Program-made: the position numbers and the translations under genes | Shown here: piece by piece, positions 44,194 through 55,486 of the stretch | How the letters are laid out: the number at the start of each line of letters is the position of its first letter | Numbering within the stretch: position 1 is the first letter of the stretch | Notes under the pieces: generated by a model | Databases searched by the model: none | Seen by the model: only the letters and a program-made list of their open reading frames with translations | Told to the model about the DNA's origin: nothing | Origin: Geosmithia putterillii | Taxonomy: Eukaryota > Ascomycota > Sordariomycetes > Hypocreales > Bionectriaceae | DNA: 64,000 bases | Direction: 5' to 3' | Assembly: GCA_900188575.1 (NCBI GenBank) | Contig: FYEU01000313.1 | Span: forward strand, 1,854,479 to 1,918,478

Positions 44194-46462
44194 GGTTGAT
44201 GGTGGCTTCGTTTGCGTTGGGGGAGGCAAACTTGGGTGGGCGACGAGAACCAAGGGTGGATGTGAAGGAACAGAAGGAAGCAGAAAGAAGGCTCAGCAGC
44301 AGAGAAGAAAAGACAGGGTCCAAAGGGAAGGCTGATTCTACCAGTAAAAACGGAGCCAATTGGCCAAGCCCAGCACGCAAGGAAAGGACAATTCCAGGGT
44401 GAAGAAGAACCGTCGAGGAAGGGAGGGGGCAAACGCGAGTTGTTGGGAGACGAGTTGGATTTAACTCGAGGCCGGACGAGGTGAGGGCGTAAAGCTAGCC
44501 GTGGCCTTTTGGCATTGAGGACACGTTGGAGCTTGAGCACGCTAAAGGCTACGACGCACGCACGCCGGCCGAGATGCGGGGTCCCACCCAAAGGCGCCCA
44601 CGGGCTACAGGCGTCCAAAGCCACAGGCTCACAGGGCTCCCGTCAGTGTTCACAGCACGTTCAGGGCCCCGATATAGTGGAGCGTCCCATCAATTTGACA
44701 ATTGGACCGCACTATCGTCTGTCTTCTTCTGATGTCGCCGGCCGTCTGTGGGTCTCACATTGGCGCTGGGGACCCTGGGATATGGCCACGGGGCGCGACG
44801 GCACGTTCAATATCATCCAGGATCATAACCGCTCAACTACGTAGTTACAAGGACGACATACTGCTCCTCCTCGTGCTTGGCCGGCTGTGTCTCAGAAGAC
44901 CTTGTCACTGCTTCTCCCCATCACTTGTGCAAGACTCTTCTACCAACAGTGATTCCCAGGGAAAGAATGACACGACACGCACGCCTCACTCACTCCTCAA
45001 TCGGTTGCAATATGGCGTTGTGTGTGCAACCGTGTCAGCTATCTTGGCTGGTCTCGGCTCTTGACAAGGAGCTCAGTGGGTCGCGACTTGCCTGTTGAGG
45101 AACGTATGAGATGAGATGTGCCCGTGCCCATGTATGGATATGAGGCACTTTGACATTGCTCTCCGTATGCTTGCTTAGTATCATAATCACTCACTCAAAC
45201 CACTTGTCCAAATGTCAAAGGGCAAAGGGTCAAGGCGGCGCTTGTTGTGGGCCGATCCGGTGGAATTGTATGGAAGAATCCACGGATTTCCGTCTGCAAT
45301 AGGTAGGTACGATGCACTCACTCCGACTCACTCCGTCCCTGTACGTTCCCAAAACAAGGCCAACGCAGCTAAAATGGCATTGACAACCACGGGAAGGAGC
45401 CATGTCCTCAATTGCCTACCTGTACTCCTTACTCCGTATTACTTCGCAGTACCAATCCCCTTCGTACTCCATGCTCGTAATAATCGTCGGTATCACTTTC
45501 ACCGTAAAGCTGAACCATCCGGATCCCACGGGTCTGTCTGCCGTACAAAGTACTCCGCGAATCCGCATGTCTCTTGATCCCTTCTTCAATCATCTGTCGT
45601 TTTTACTTCTGTCAATACTCACCACCCCAGCAAGACATGCTCAACTTGAACCCGCTGCACAACTGTGCCAACTGCCTCCTTGCCTCCCAAGCCTCCCAAC
45701 GTCTAGTCAGAATTGGACAGCATCGAACCCCTGACAATTCAACAATGCGGATCAATAGCAAACCTCGGGCCAGGTACAGAACTCACCCCGTAAGGACTTG
45801 CTCCGTACGTTGACGACTGATGCCATCCACGGAAGGAACACAGGTAATATGTCGAGACCCATATAAAAAGTCGACACAACCCCAGACTTTCCATTCGACC
45901 TCTCTATTGGAGCGTGCACCCGAACTGGCATTGTTCCCCATCTTCTCCAAACTTGCCATCTCCAATGTGACAGTTTCAGTTCCTTGATATTGAAGTTGTC
46001 ATATGCGTACCAACTCGCACGCGCTCTCACAAGCCACGGGATTGTCGGTGCCGAATATGGCATATAAATCCCTTTCATTGTTCTCGGATCCAATGAATTG
46101 CCGTGTGCGTGCCGGACCGACGTCGTCAACTTCTCCACCAGTACCGGCCGCCTGCCAGCCCGGCATTTCCGTGTCTGCTGCAACAAGACTTGCCCTCGCG
46201 GGTTCGGCAGAAGGGGCGCAACATGCTCGATATTCACTCACGGTAAGACATGCAGGTATCAGTTCACAGGGCTCACGAGAGAAGAAAAGACTCAGTAAAG
46301 TTGACGTATTCCATTTGTCCATCGTATATTAACACAATTCTTAATTAGGTCGTGGAGAGCTAGGTATATGCGCCCTCCAACAGTTTTTTGTCCAAGTCGG
46401 AGAGGGTAAACAGTACAGAAGAAGGAGAAAAAGGGCGGTGCTCAGCTTCCAATGCTCCCCGC
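44194..46462. other. Gene-poor 2.3 kb, calnexin promoter and beyond
   Basis: The first 300 bases are the calnexin leader and promoter (minus strand). From 44500 to 46462 no gene has good support. TACTCCGTA lies at 45430-45438. A TATA-like box, ATATAAAAAG, lies at 45861-45870 on the plus strand. Overlapping open frames at 45999-46332 are discussed as a finding. Confidence 0.45.
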
Positions 46463-47059
46463 TTACAGGGCCATGGCAGCAATGATGGCACCAAAGATGG
46501 CAGCGCTGGAGGCGTAGACACCCGAGGCGGCGTTGCCGCCGTCGTTGTCAGAGTTGGAATCCGAGGTGGACTGGGAGCCGCTGCTGGAACCGGTGCTCGA
46601 GGCCTCGTCCGAGGAGCCAGAGCCCGAGGCTCCGCTGGTGGCGGAGCCGGTAGCGCCAGAGGAAGTAGCCGAGGCGGCGGTGGTGCTGGCCGAGTTGCTG
46701 GCCGAGTTGCCCTTGCTGCCACCGGTGGCCTGGGGGGTACCGCTCTTGGAGTCGTAGTAGTTCTCCTTGATGCAGCCGGCGACGCACTCGGAGTAGACCT
46801 TGGTCTCGGCGGCGGAGCCGTCGCCCTGGTCGCACTTGGCAACGCAGGCGTGGGTGGCGTTGATCTGGTCGGCGTCCGGGTTGGGGACGGGGTTGCAGCG
46901 GGCCAGGCAGGCCGTGTCGTCGGCGTCGCACGTCTTGATGCAGGCCTGGATCGACGACTGGACGGGGTCGGCGCTAGCGGTGCTGGTGGCCCTGTCAGAG
47001 GACTGGGCGGTGGCGACGAGAGCCAGGGCGCCGGCGAAGAAGACGGAGGTGAAGCGCAT
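46463..47059 (-). CDS. GPI-anchored cell-surface protein with four CX3C pairs
   Basis: An intronless coding frame of 198 residues; a likely 80-nt 5'-leader intron (47121-47200, GTAAGT to TTGCAG) precedes it. A signal peptide covers residues 1-18 (FFAGALALVATA). The mature N-terminal half has eight Cys in four CX3C pairs (40/44, 51/55, 72/76, 92/96), a pattern compatible with a helical hairpin bundle held by disulphides. An N-glycosylation site (NAT) lies at 67. The rest is Ser/Thr/Gly/Ala-rich and disordered, ending in a hydrophobic tail (ASSAAIFGAIIAAMAL) after small residues, as expected for GPI attachment. It is not a CFEM domain. Function unknown; cell wall or adhesion-like role is inference. 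Confidence 0.85.
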   Translation of the reverse strand: MRFTSVFFAGALALVATAQSSDRATSTASADPVQSSIQACIKTCDADDTACLARCNPVPNPDADQINATHACVAKCDQGDGSAAETKVYSECVAGCIKENYYDSKSGTPQATGGSKGNSASNSASTTAASATSSGATGSATSGASGSGSSDEASSTGSSSGSQSTSDSNSDNDGGNAASGVYASSAAIFGAIIAAMAL

Positions 47060-50000
47060 CTTGATGGTTTGAGGGTTGAAGAAGAAGAGTGAGTGTATGG
47101 GGTATTATCTATTATATGTTCTGCAAGACTGACATGTTAGCTTCGCTCAAAGACTAATACGCACGTGGCATGAGACAGGCAGGAGGGATGGTAGACTTAC
47201 ATGACGACGCTGTCCAAGGAAGTAACGAACGGTATGGGTATGAGTATGAGGAGCACTGGAGGGAAGAAGAAAAGAGAGCAGGCTTCTGAGAACGAGAGAG
47301 GGACACGAACGGATACTTATTCAACCCGGCACACGCCAGAGCCAAGACGAAACAAAAGGACAACGCCACTTTGCGAGCTGTTGTCCTGGAAATGTCCTAG
47401 GCCACGAGCCATGGCCGCCATGGTCTCTGCCAGGCCAGAGGTCTCCAATGCCAGGGGGTGTGAGCGTATTGGGAGGAGACGGTGCGGTGCCATGACCTCG
47501 TGTTGAAGCTCGTACAGGCACAATGTACTCCGTACAGAGCTACATCGCACAGAGGCAAAGATGCGCTAGGACAACAGATCGGGCCTTGGCGGACATCCAT
47601 GTCTGGGGAAAAAAGGCAGAGGGGGGGACCTCCAAGACAAACGGAGGGTGCTGATTCGCAAGGCGAGGGACCGAAGGGGGGTGTGTGACTGTGAGGAATT
47701 GGAGCCCAGATCCCTGCCGCCTGAGCATGGAGCAAATTAAATGGTACGAGTAGCTCTGTACGGACTACGGGTACTCGTAAGTACAAAGTCTCAATACCGA
47801 GCATTGTCCCGTGGGCAGAAAAGAGCTGGTTTGCCCATTGGAACGGTACCTGAAGGTTGGTATTAATAGCACTGGTAAGAAGTTTAGGCGACCGTGGGAC
47901 CCTCGTGTTGAAGCGTTGCGGTCAGACGCATGACACGGGCCAAGTGTATGTACCCGTACCTACTATTACGGAGTACAAGCCATCCAGCAACGAAACAAAC
48001 AAGCAGGCGGGCAAACAAGTTGGATGGATGGATGAAATCCCATGACGACGGCAATGGTCTTTGTTTGTTGTCTTATTGCCCAAGGACCTAGGGCCATTGG
48101 GGTTGAATGTTTCAGGGGGCGGAAGAGGGTCCTCTCCTCTCGACCTGGGCAGACAAGCAGACAATAAGAGACACACAGATTGGACCTGGAATTGACTTGC
48201 CTTGGTTGTCGAGGAGAAGAAAAGACAATATCGATGCGGGCACCATGTACGGAGTACTTACTTCACTTCTCGACTTGGTACTCGTACAGTGTACGGTACA
48301 GGGTCAACGGAAATGTTTAACCAATGCGCGTACAGGGGACGAAGCTTGACTATGCATAACGGATATTACACGTACTTTGTTACGGAGTGATATTTGTAGG
48401 TTGTCTCTTCACCCGCAAACCCACCAGATTGACAACTTGGCTTTTGTCTGACTATGTTGACAGTTGACAGTCTGGACTTGACTTGCTTGACTTGGTTCTA
48501 ATAGACATGAATCGTACAGAGGGCTGCACGTTTCCATGGATATACGCAGTCCAAGTCCTACAATGAACCGTTTCACCATGTGGGACCAAGAGCTTAACGC
48601 GGAGCAGTAATACGCATACTCGTATTCCCAGAGTAGTACTTAAGACTATGGTATACGGAGTACGGCGTAATACGGCGTACGGTACTAGTACAATGTGGCA
48701 TGCGAACCACAGTATACAAGGACAGGCAGGCAAGCAGATAGGTAAGTAACACGGTGCACGGTTAGCTGTACTTCTTGACTTCGTACGCCTACAGACACCT
48801 ACGGGATGGGTCGGGTAGAAATGGGTCCAGCGTTTACTCGTACAGTCGTAATACTGCTCCAAGCTCGTACGAAGTATCTGTAATACGGAGTACGAGTACA
48901 AAGTACAGACGTGCGTGCATGGAAGTTTTGTTTACTCCTCAGGCACTCAGGCACAGGGGAATTATAGTTTACCATTCTCAGGTCGTAATCTCCATATCAT
49001 GACCATGGCTATGTACAAAGTATTATTCCTTACAACCACTATCCCTATTTGCCTTTCTTCAGGTACTACTCCGTACTCCGTTCTCCATACTAGCATACAT
49101 GAGATTACTCGTACGACATAAAGGCACGAGCAATCGTACCCCATACATACGGTACTTACAATAACGGTCCTTGATAAAAAGGGGCATGATCGTACCCTCA
49201 GCTCAGGTGATATAATGCTCAATACCATTCATTATATGCCCACCTCGTGCTATTGCAGCCTGCTCCGTACCAAGACGCCACATGCAACGCCATGCAACGC
49301 CAAGTCGACAGCACAGAGGTCGAATACGAGGTCCCCAGCGACAACCCCGTATTACAGACTTTTACGCTGTCAATGCTGTCTTACGGAGTGGGAGTATACA
49401 GTATATTTATTTGGTTGCTTCCTTGGTAGGCAATAGGTACAATGACTGCAGTCTGTGTATCCTACGGGTATCCGGTCCGGTAGTGAGCTGTACGCTTTGA
49501 CTGTTATACTCTGTACGACTATACTCCGTGCTCGTGCATGTGGGTGCTGCCAGTGCCGGCATGGTGGTGGTGCCGCCGTCCGCCCAGCTTACTTCGTGCC
49601 AACTTACCTCGCGCAGCTTCTCTTCACCATCCTCGTATTAATATATCCACTGCGCGCGCGCAATGTTGGACAATGTTGGAAATGCATACTTGTAACGATT
49701 GTGGAGAAGATATTTGCCCTGGTCACTGGACTATTTTTACTTGGGATCTCGATGGGACTTTATAATACCAATACCTGTACGGAGTACGAGTACCGCTTGT
49801 CTTGCTTCCTCTGATGACCTCATGGCCAAGTACAGTACGTCTTGTCCGAACTCATTACTACTAGTAGTACCCTGCACTATGTCGACGCGACTGGCATTGG
49901 ACTCAGCAGACGCGTCGTCGGACCGCAATACGCTTTGTATTGCCTGATAAAGTCGAGTTGTTACTAAAGAAGAAGAATATACTACGTCTGCTGCGTCTGT

Positions 50001-50228
50001 TGCTGTCTCCAAATGCATTGTGGTGTAACTTCTGCCAATAGCGTACCATGCTGCACCCACGATGGCGTCAATTGTGCCCCTCCCCCACTCTCCAAGATAC
50101 ACTCGGAAAAAAAAAACATCCCCGCGACAAACGTCACTTGTTTCCAAAGCACCAGACTAAGTAGTGTTTCTACTATCTACCATCATCTCTAGCAGTAGTA
50201 TCACTACTCCTCACACGCAACCGACATC
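47060..50228. other. Gene-poor 3.2 kb with dense GTACGGAGTAC motifs
   Basis: The left part is the promoter and spliced leader of the GPI protein. From 47500 to 49800 there are at least eight copies of the palindrome (about 47525, 47966, 48247, 48652, 48882, 49066, 49381, 49777), often with flanking direct repeats of TACGAGTAC. No coding exon is supported. Confidence 0.5.
48247..48257. repeat. GTACGGAGTAC palindromic motif, representative copy
   Basis: Exact 11-mer near-palindrome; other copies in the window are listed in the finding on this motif. Each lies outside coding exons. Confidence 0.8.
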
Positions 50229-51148
50229 ATGTCCGACACCGATGCCGACGCCCTCGTCCGGTCCGAAAACCCCAACCACCCCGCCAACCTCATCCCCTCG
50301 CTATGCGCCAAGTTCTGGACATTGGGATGGGTGACGGGCACGGGCGGCGGGTGCTCGATCCGGGACGAGTAAGTATTAGCCTACGGCTTCATATGCTCCA
50401 AAAAAACGGCACGGTTTACTGCCCGACTCACAGACTGACTTCTCCCCAGTGACCTCGTCTACATTGCCCCGTCGGGCGTGCAAAAGGAGCTCATGAAGTC
50501 GGACGACATTTACGTCCTCAGCATCGCCGCCCAGACCGACCCTCACCTCCGCCAGCGGACCTACCTGCGCAGCCCGCCGAGCTACAAGCCCTCGCAGTGC
50601 ACGCCCCTCTTCCTCGCCGCCTTCACCCGCCGCGGCGCCGGCTGCTGCATCCACACCCATTCTCACTGGGCCGTCCTGGTGACCCTGCTGCTTGAGAGGC
50701 AGGGCTCCAGCGTCTTCGAGATCAACAACATTGAGCAGATCAAGGGCTTCGCCAAGGGCCCCACAAAGCAGGGCAACCTGGGATACCACGACACCCTGCG
50801 CATCCCCGTCATCGAGAACACCCCGCACGAGGAGGACCTGACCGAGTTCCTCGAGGAGGCCATGGACAAGTACCCGGATGCCTATGCCGTGCTCGTCCGG
50901 CGCCACGGCGTCTACGTCTGGGGTGACAATGTCCACAAGGCAAAGACGCAATGCGAGAGGTGCGTCTTCTTCACCAACCAAGGAGTCCCATGTCGAAAGG
51001 AAGAAAGAAAGAAAGAGAGAAAGAAAGAACATGATACTGACAGATTGCCGAAAACAGCCTCGACTACCTCTTCCAGCTTGCTGTCGAGATGCACCAGCTT
51101 GGCCTTCCCTGGATTAGCCAGGTCACGCCCGTCGGCCCCCAGCGGTAA
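50229..51148 (+). CDS. mde1: Methylthioribulose-1-phosphate dehydratase
   Basis: Exons 50229-50368, 50450-50959 and 51058-51148 (introns 81 and 98 nt) give 246 residues of a class II aldolase fold. Mde1 dehydrates 5-methylthioribulose-1-phosphate in methionine salvage. Zinc ligands are visible in CCIHTHSHWAVLV and VRRHGVYVWG; the active-site Glu is in FEINNIEQIKGF. Residues TGTGGGCSIRDDD near the N-terminus match the family. The second intron is almost pure purine (GAAA repeats) before an ACTGAC branch. The gene starts after a short, non-coding leader. Confidence 0.95.
50998..51030 (+). repeat. GAAA repeat inside the second mde1 intron
   Basis: About eight GAAA/GAGA units with slight variation lie within the intron 50960-51057, before its branch point. 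Confidence 0.8.
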
Positions 51149-51273
51149 TCCCACCCACTCCGTAGTATATATGAATGAACGAAACGAGGAGTTGCCGTGA
51201 TCGTCACTATTTCCGACAGTGTACGGAGTACGTATGCATTGATTCGTGAATTAGGTTGATATCGACCTCGTAG

Positions 51274-52563
51274 TTACAGCTCATCCCTCGGTCTCGCGTC
51301 CTCAACCTGTTGCTGGTCCTGCACCTCGCCCTGCTCATTGACCACCTCAGCAACGTGCTCCATAAGCTTATCCACGTCGTCAGCATCCTCGTCTAGCCCA
51401 ACCTTGGCCGTGGGCAGATCCCTCTGATCGGGCAGCCCATTTGCAATTTTCTGGCTCCCAGACTCGCCTCCAACAACACCATTTTCTTGCTGCTGCTCCC
51501 CGCCACGCATGACCGCGCTGCTTGTCCTGACGCCCACCCCGAAGAGCACCCGCAGCGGCAGCCAGACAAGCCACCACAGCGGCCCGTAGAGCAGCCGGCG
51601 GAAGACGAGCCACGCCCCCACCGTCATGAGCATGTACAGCGCTGTGGTGAGGTACCACGTGTCGCTCTTCTGCGACCGCAGCAGCGTGCCCAGCAGGTCG
51701 CGCGAGCTCGTGAGCATCGTCTCGAGCGAGCTGTACGACTCGTGCAGCTGCTGGAAGGCCGCCGTCGACTCCCGCATCGTCTGGTTGGCGTACTCGCTGC
51801 GCTCCAACTCCGACTGCAGCGACGCGTGCATCTGCCGCAGGCTGTCCGTCACCCGGCTGCTCGCCCCGACCGTCTGCCTGTCCTTCTCCGACAGGCTGCT
51901 CTGCTCCTCGGCTGCCTTTCTCTGTCGCCGACTGCCGGCGAATAGCTGCTGGCGGAGCTGTGCGTTTGTCTGCTGCTGCGTCGGAGGCTTCGTTTGCGTC
52001 TCGTCGGCCTGGGAATCACCACCTGTAGCTGCTGCTACGGCCGCATCTGTCGTCGTGGGTGTCTGTGCCCCCGACCCTGGTAGCGAGTACGACTGCACTA
52101 TGAGCTCCCTCTCCAGCCGCTGAGCCTGCACCAGTCGCTTCTTGGCTCCCAGGCGGGCTTTGCGGAACTGGGCGCGGCATCTGCGGGGGTGTTAGCAGTG
52201 CTTCACATATTCGATTCCTTTTCATAAAGGAAAGAGGACGGTGGAACACTTCTGGGATAAAAGGTGTACATACCTCTCCAGTTCCCGATGCTGCCTCTCA
52301 ACACCCTCCTTGAGCCTCGCCTTGTTCTCGTGCCGTAGATCCTCCACCTCCTCGGCTAGTAGCTCCGTCTCCTCGTCCCCGTCGCGCAGGAGAACTCCTA
52401 TCTCGGAACTCAGTTCCCCGCTGATGCTCGCGTCGTCGGTCGTGTCGAGTGGCACCGATCCGGACTGGAAGTCGAGGTTGTCGAGGCGGTCGATGAGGTC
52501 CCGGAGCTGCGCCGTCGTCTCCTGTAGCGCCGTGAGGCGTTCTTGGAGCCCTTCGAATGACAT
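51274..52563 (-). CDS. sec20: Sec20, ER SNARE for Golgi-to-ER retrieval
   Basis: Exons 52563-52274 and 52180-51274 (93-nt intron) give 398 residues. The N-terminal half is coiled coil with Leu/Glu-rich helices; CRAQFRKARLGAKKRLVQAQ follows after the intron. A Sec20 SNARE segment (about residue 215-270) with SLRQMHASLQSELERSEYAN precedes the membrane anchor (YLTTALYMLMTVGAWLVF, then GPLWWLVWLPLRVLFG). The C-terminal end is PRDEL, an HDEL-like retrieval signal as in yeast Sec20. Sec20 acts with Ufe1 and Use1 in retrograde fusion at the ER. The gene diverges from the mL53 gene. Confidence 0.93.
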
Positions 52564-52911
52564 TTGTGTGTGTATGTTGCGAGGCCGATTCCAAATCCCT
52601 TCTTTTCGCCACAAACTGAGTATTATGCAGAGAGAGACGTGGTGGGCACCGAGTTGCTCGTAATAGCGTAGCTGTCATCAACCGGTTGAATACGTCGTTG
52701 TGCACCAGCACCCACCAGCAGCCACACACCAGCCACACCTTACTAGTCCATCAGCCACAACGTTTTCTACTCGTGCCTGCCTTTCAATCTTTCTGGCGCG
52801 ACAAGGTCAGCAAAAAAAGGGACTTGCGTTGTCGTGCCTTCAACCACCCCCAAGTTCTCATCCTCGCCAGCCCAACGCCGTTCCCTCGGGGAGACAAACC
52901 GATTGCCCATC
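52564..52911. other. Compact divergent promoter, sec20 / mL53
   Basis: A 348-bp region holding both leaders and no further gene. Confidence 0.5.
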
Positions 52912-53344
52912 ATGATTACCAAATTCATGACCGATGTGACCGCCAAATTCAACCCCTTCTCCGCCTGCGCCAAGCCCGCCCGCCTCTTCCTCACCCAGCT
53001 GCCCCCGACTGCCCGCTCCATGGGCATGAGGATCAACTCGACGCTGCTGCCCCGAACGGCCAAAGAGCCCAGCTCTCTATACGTCAAGTTCAGTGCGTAA
53101 CCCCATACTCACATCTTCAGTCTTGGACCGCCTGGACCCCTCTCCCAGGAGCCCGGCTGCCCGGCTGTTACCACTGCGACCACTGCCCATGCTTGGAGAG
53201 GACGCTTGCTAACCAACTTTACTATTCACAGAGGATGGCAAGGAGATGAACTTCCAGTGCGACAAGATTACCATTACCGGCCTCGTCAACGAATGCGACC
53301 GACACTCGAGATCGCTGCAGAAGAAGGAGGATCTCGAGGACTAG
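52912..53344 (+). CDS. Mitochondrial large ribosomal subunit protein mL53
   Basis: Exons 52912-53092 and 53232-53344 (139-nt intron with CTAAC branch) give 97 residues. The protein (MITKFMTDVTAKFNPFSACA; RLFLTQLPPTARSM; FQCDKITITGLVNECDRHSR) matches the small mL53/Mrpl44 family of the mitochondrial 54S subunit, including the thioredoxin-like beta-alpha core. The basic N-terminus can serve as a mitochondrial signal. Confidence 0.9.
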
Positions 53345-53687
53345 ACGTCTTATTCTTGAGACTCCGGCGAGGTGGCAGGGAGAGCAAGACAATGTGGCAT
53401 CATGGGCGTTTCTGTAAAAAAAAAAAATCTGGGCTGGATTCTACAGCGCGAGGAGCACGCAACTGGCGGGCCCGATGACTTTATAAAGAGTGTACAACAT
53501 GGAAAGTGTACAGTGTACAATGTACGATAGTCGAGGAGAGAAACCAAAGTGTATATTTTCTGGGTCACAAACAGCAACTATTACTGGTATTATACCCATA
53601 TTCATATCCCACGCGCAGCCCCATCGTCCTCGTCGCCGCAAGCGCAACCGATTTTCAGTCATCCTTCATCATTGGATATATAGGTGC
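53345..53687. other. Convergent 3' region, mL53 / pyrophosphatase
   Basis: AT-rich 3' end DNA with a 12-base A run near 53417. No gene. Confidence 0.5.
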
Positions 53688-55486
53688 TTAAGCAGAGGCA
53701 CCAGAGATGAAGAACCACTTGTCAATGGAGCTGTCGATCTTCTCAGGGGCAAGGTCCTCGTTGGGAGGGAGCTGGGGAAGCTGGTCCTTGCCGACGCGGC
53801 TGGGAGAGTGGGAGACGGTGGTGTTGGTGCTGTAGAGAGTCAGTACGGTGCTGCATATGCATATATGGCATCACTATTTCACAGGTTAAACTTACGTAGA
53901 GACACCGCCGGGGGCAGTCTTGCCAGTGATGAGGCGCTCCCAGGCCTCGCTGCACTCGCGGACAACGTCCATGGCGTAGCTAGAGAGAAAAGGTCAGTAT
54001 GAAGACGGATACAGTGCAAATGTGAAGGGGAGTGTGGCGGCTTACTCCTTGTTCTTGCACTCGCCGGTGAAAGCGAACTGGTTCTCGGGCTTGCCGTCGG
54101 GGATCTTGTAGATGCGGAACCACTCGTTGGTGGCACGGAGGAGGCCAGGCAGGTGGCGCTCGACGTCCTCGACGTCGTTGAGCTTGGGAGCGAGGGGGTC
54201 GTTGATGTCAATGACAATGACCTTCCAGTCAGTCTCCTCCTCGTCGAGGAGGGCCATGACACCGAGGACCTTGACCTGCTTGACCTGACCAGTGTAGCCG
54301 ACGAGCTCACCGATCTCGCAGACGTCGAGAGGGTCGTTGTCACCCTTGGCCTTGGTCTCAGGGTGGATGGCGTTGGGGTCCTCCCAGGTCTGAGCACGCA
54401 ATACTCGTTAGTTGGCTTGGCTGTCTTGGCTGGCCGGCGACGGCGAGCGCTTGGGGAGGAGTAGGGGTAAGAGAGGCCAGATGGAGGAGGGAGGACATAC
54501 CTGGGGGAAGGCACCGTAGTTCCACAGGTAACCCTTGTGGGGGAAGCAGTTGCGGACGAAGCGAAGCTTGCCCTTCTTCACATCCTGCTTGATGGGGTTA
54601 AGGAGCTCCTCCTTGGAGATCTATTATTGTTGGTATATACCGTGTCAGTTATTTTTTTTCGGTGTCAAAGTCGTAGCTAGGGTGGTGCTTCCGTCGTCCG
54701 CTCGTCCGTGGCGTACGTGGCATGGCGGGGTCGATGTGATTGACCGCCCGGTCGGAGGAGGGGTCAAATGGAAGGAGGCCAACATGATGAAGAGCCGGGG
54801 ACGAGACGAGTCACTGGGAACGAAAAAAAAAAGGATGCAGATGCAGATTTAGAAGAGAGACTGACCTCAAGCTTGCCATTGGTCCACCTGGGGATCTCGA
54901 CAACCATGTTCAGGATGGTCTGCTCCTGGTTGGCGTAGAGGGGAATGTCGTGGAAGGGAGAGACGGGGAGGCCATCCTTCTCAATGTAGACGCGGTGCTC
55001 CAGGGTGTTGGGAGCGGCCACCTTGCGGAGGGAGTACTCGGAAGCCATTGCAGCGGATTCAGAGGCTGATTTGGGGGGAGAGGTGATGGGGGAAGAGCTC
55101 GAAAAGTGACGAGCTATCAGGGCGGTGCGTTGAGAGGGAATTTTGGTGGAGGAGGAGGAATAATTGTCTGGACGACGAGGGGGGGAGGAGGGCGATGGAG
55201 GGGGCGGGGTTCTTGGGCTCCCACTTCCATTTCCACCAAGGCCTCGTCCGCTGGCAAAAGAGCTTTCATGACGACGACCCAGCGCGGCGGCTTCTGCACC
55301 ACTGACGCCGCCGCCGTGGTGGCTATTGTTAGGGCCTGCAGGTTGCCCCATGGCCGCCTGTAGTGCGCCGCCTCGGGCTCTCGCTGCGCTGCTAAAAGTG
55401 CTACGGGGCCCTGCTACTGCCGTCCTGTGTACCGTGGCAACGCGATTGGCCCAAGGCGCTGCTGCTGCCGGTCGACAAAGGAGCAT
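53688..55486 (-). CDS. ipp1: Inorganic pyrophosphatase, with possible mitochondrial isoform
   Basis: The core coding exons are 55048-54866, 54620-54501, 54389-54046, 53979-53896 and 53829-53688, all in phase. From MASEYSLRKV they give a 290-residue cytosolic-type family I pyrophosphatase that hydrolyses PPi. The signature GDNDPLDVCEIG, KVIVIDINDP and CKNKDYAMDV are present. The frame is open upstream to an ATG at 55486, which would add 146 residues: MLLCRPAAAAPWANRVATVH onwards, then Ser/Pro/Gly-rich linker with RTALIARHFSSSS. That extension is Arg-rich with no acidic residue in its first 60, like a mitochondrial presequence. Which start is used is inference; both could be. The span given includes the extension. 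Confidence 0.9.
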
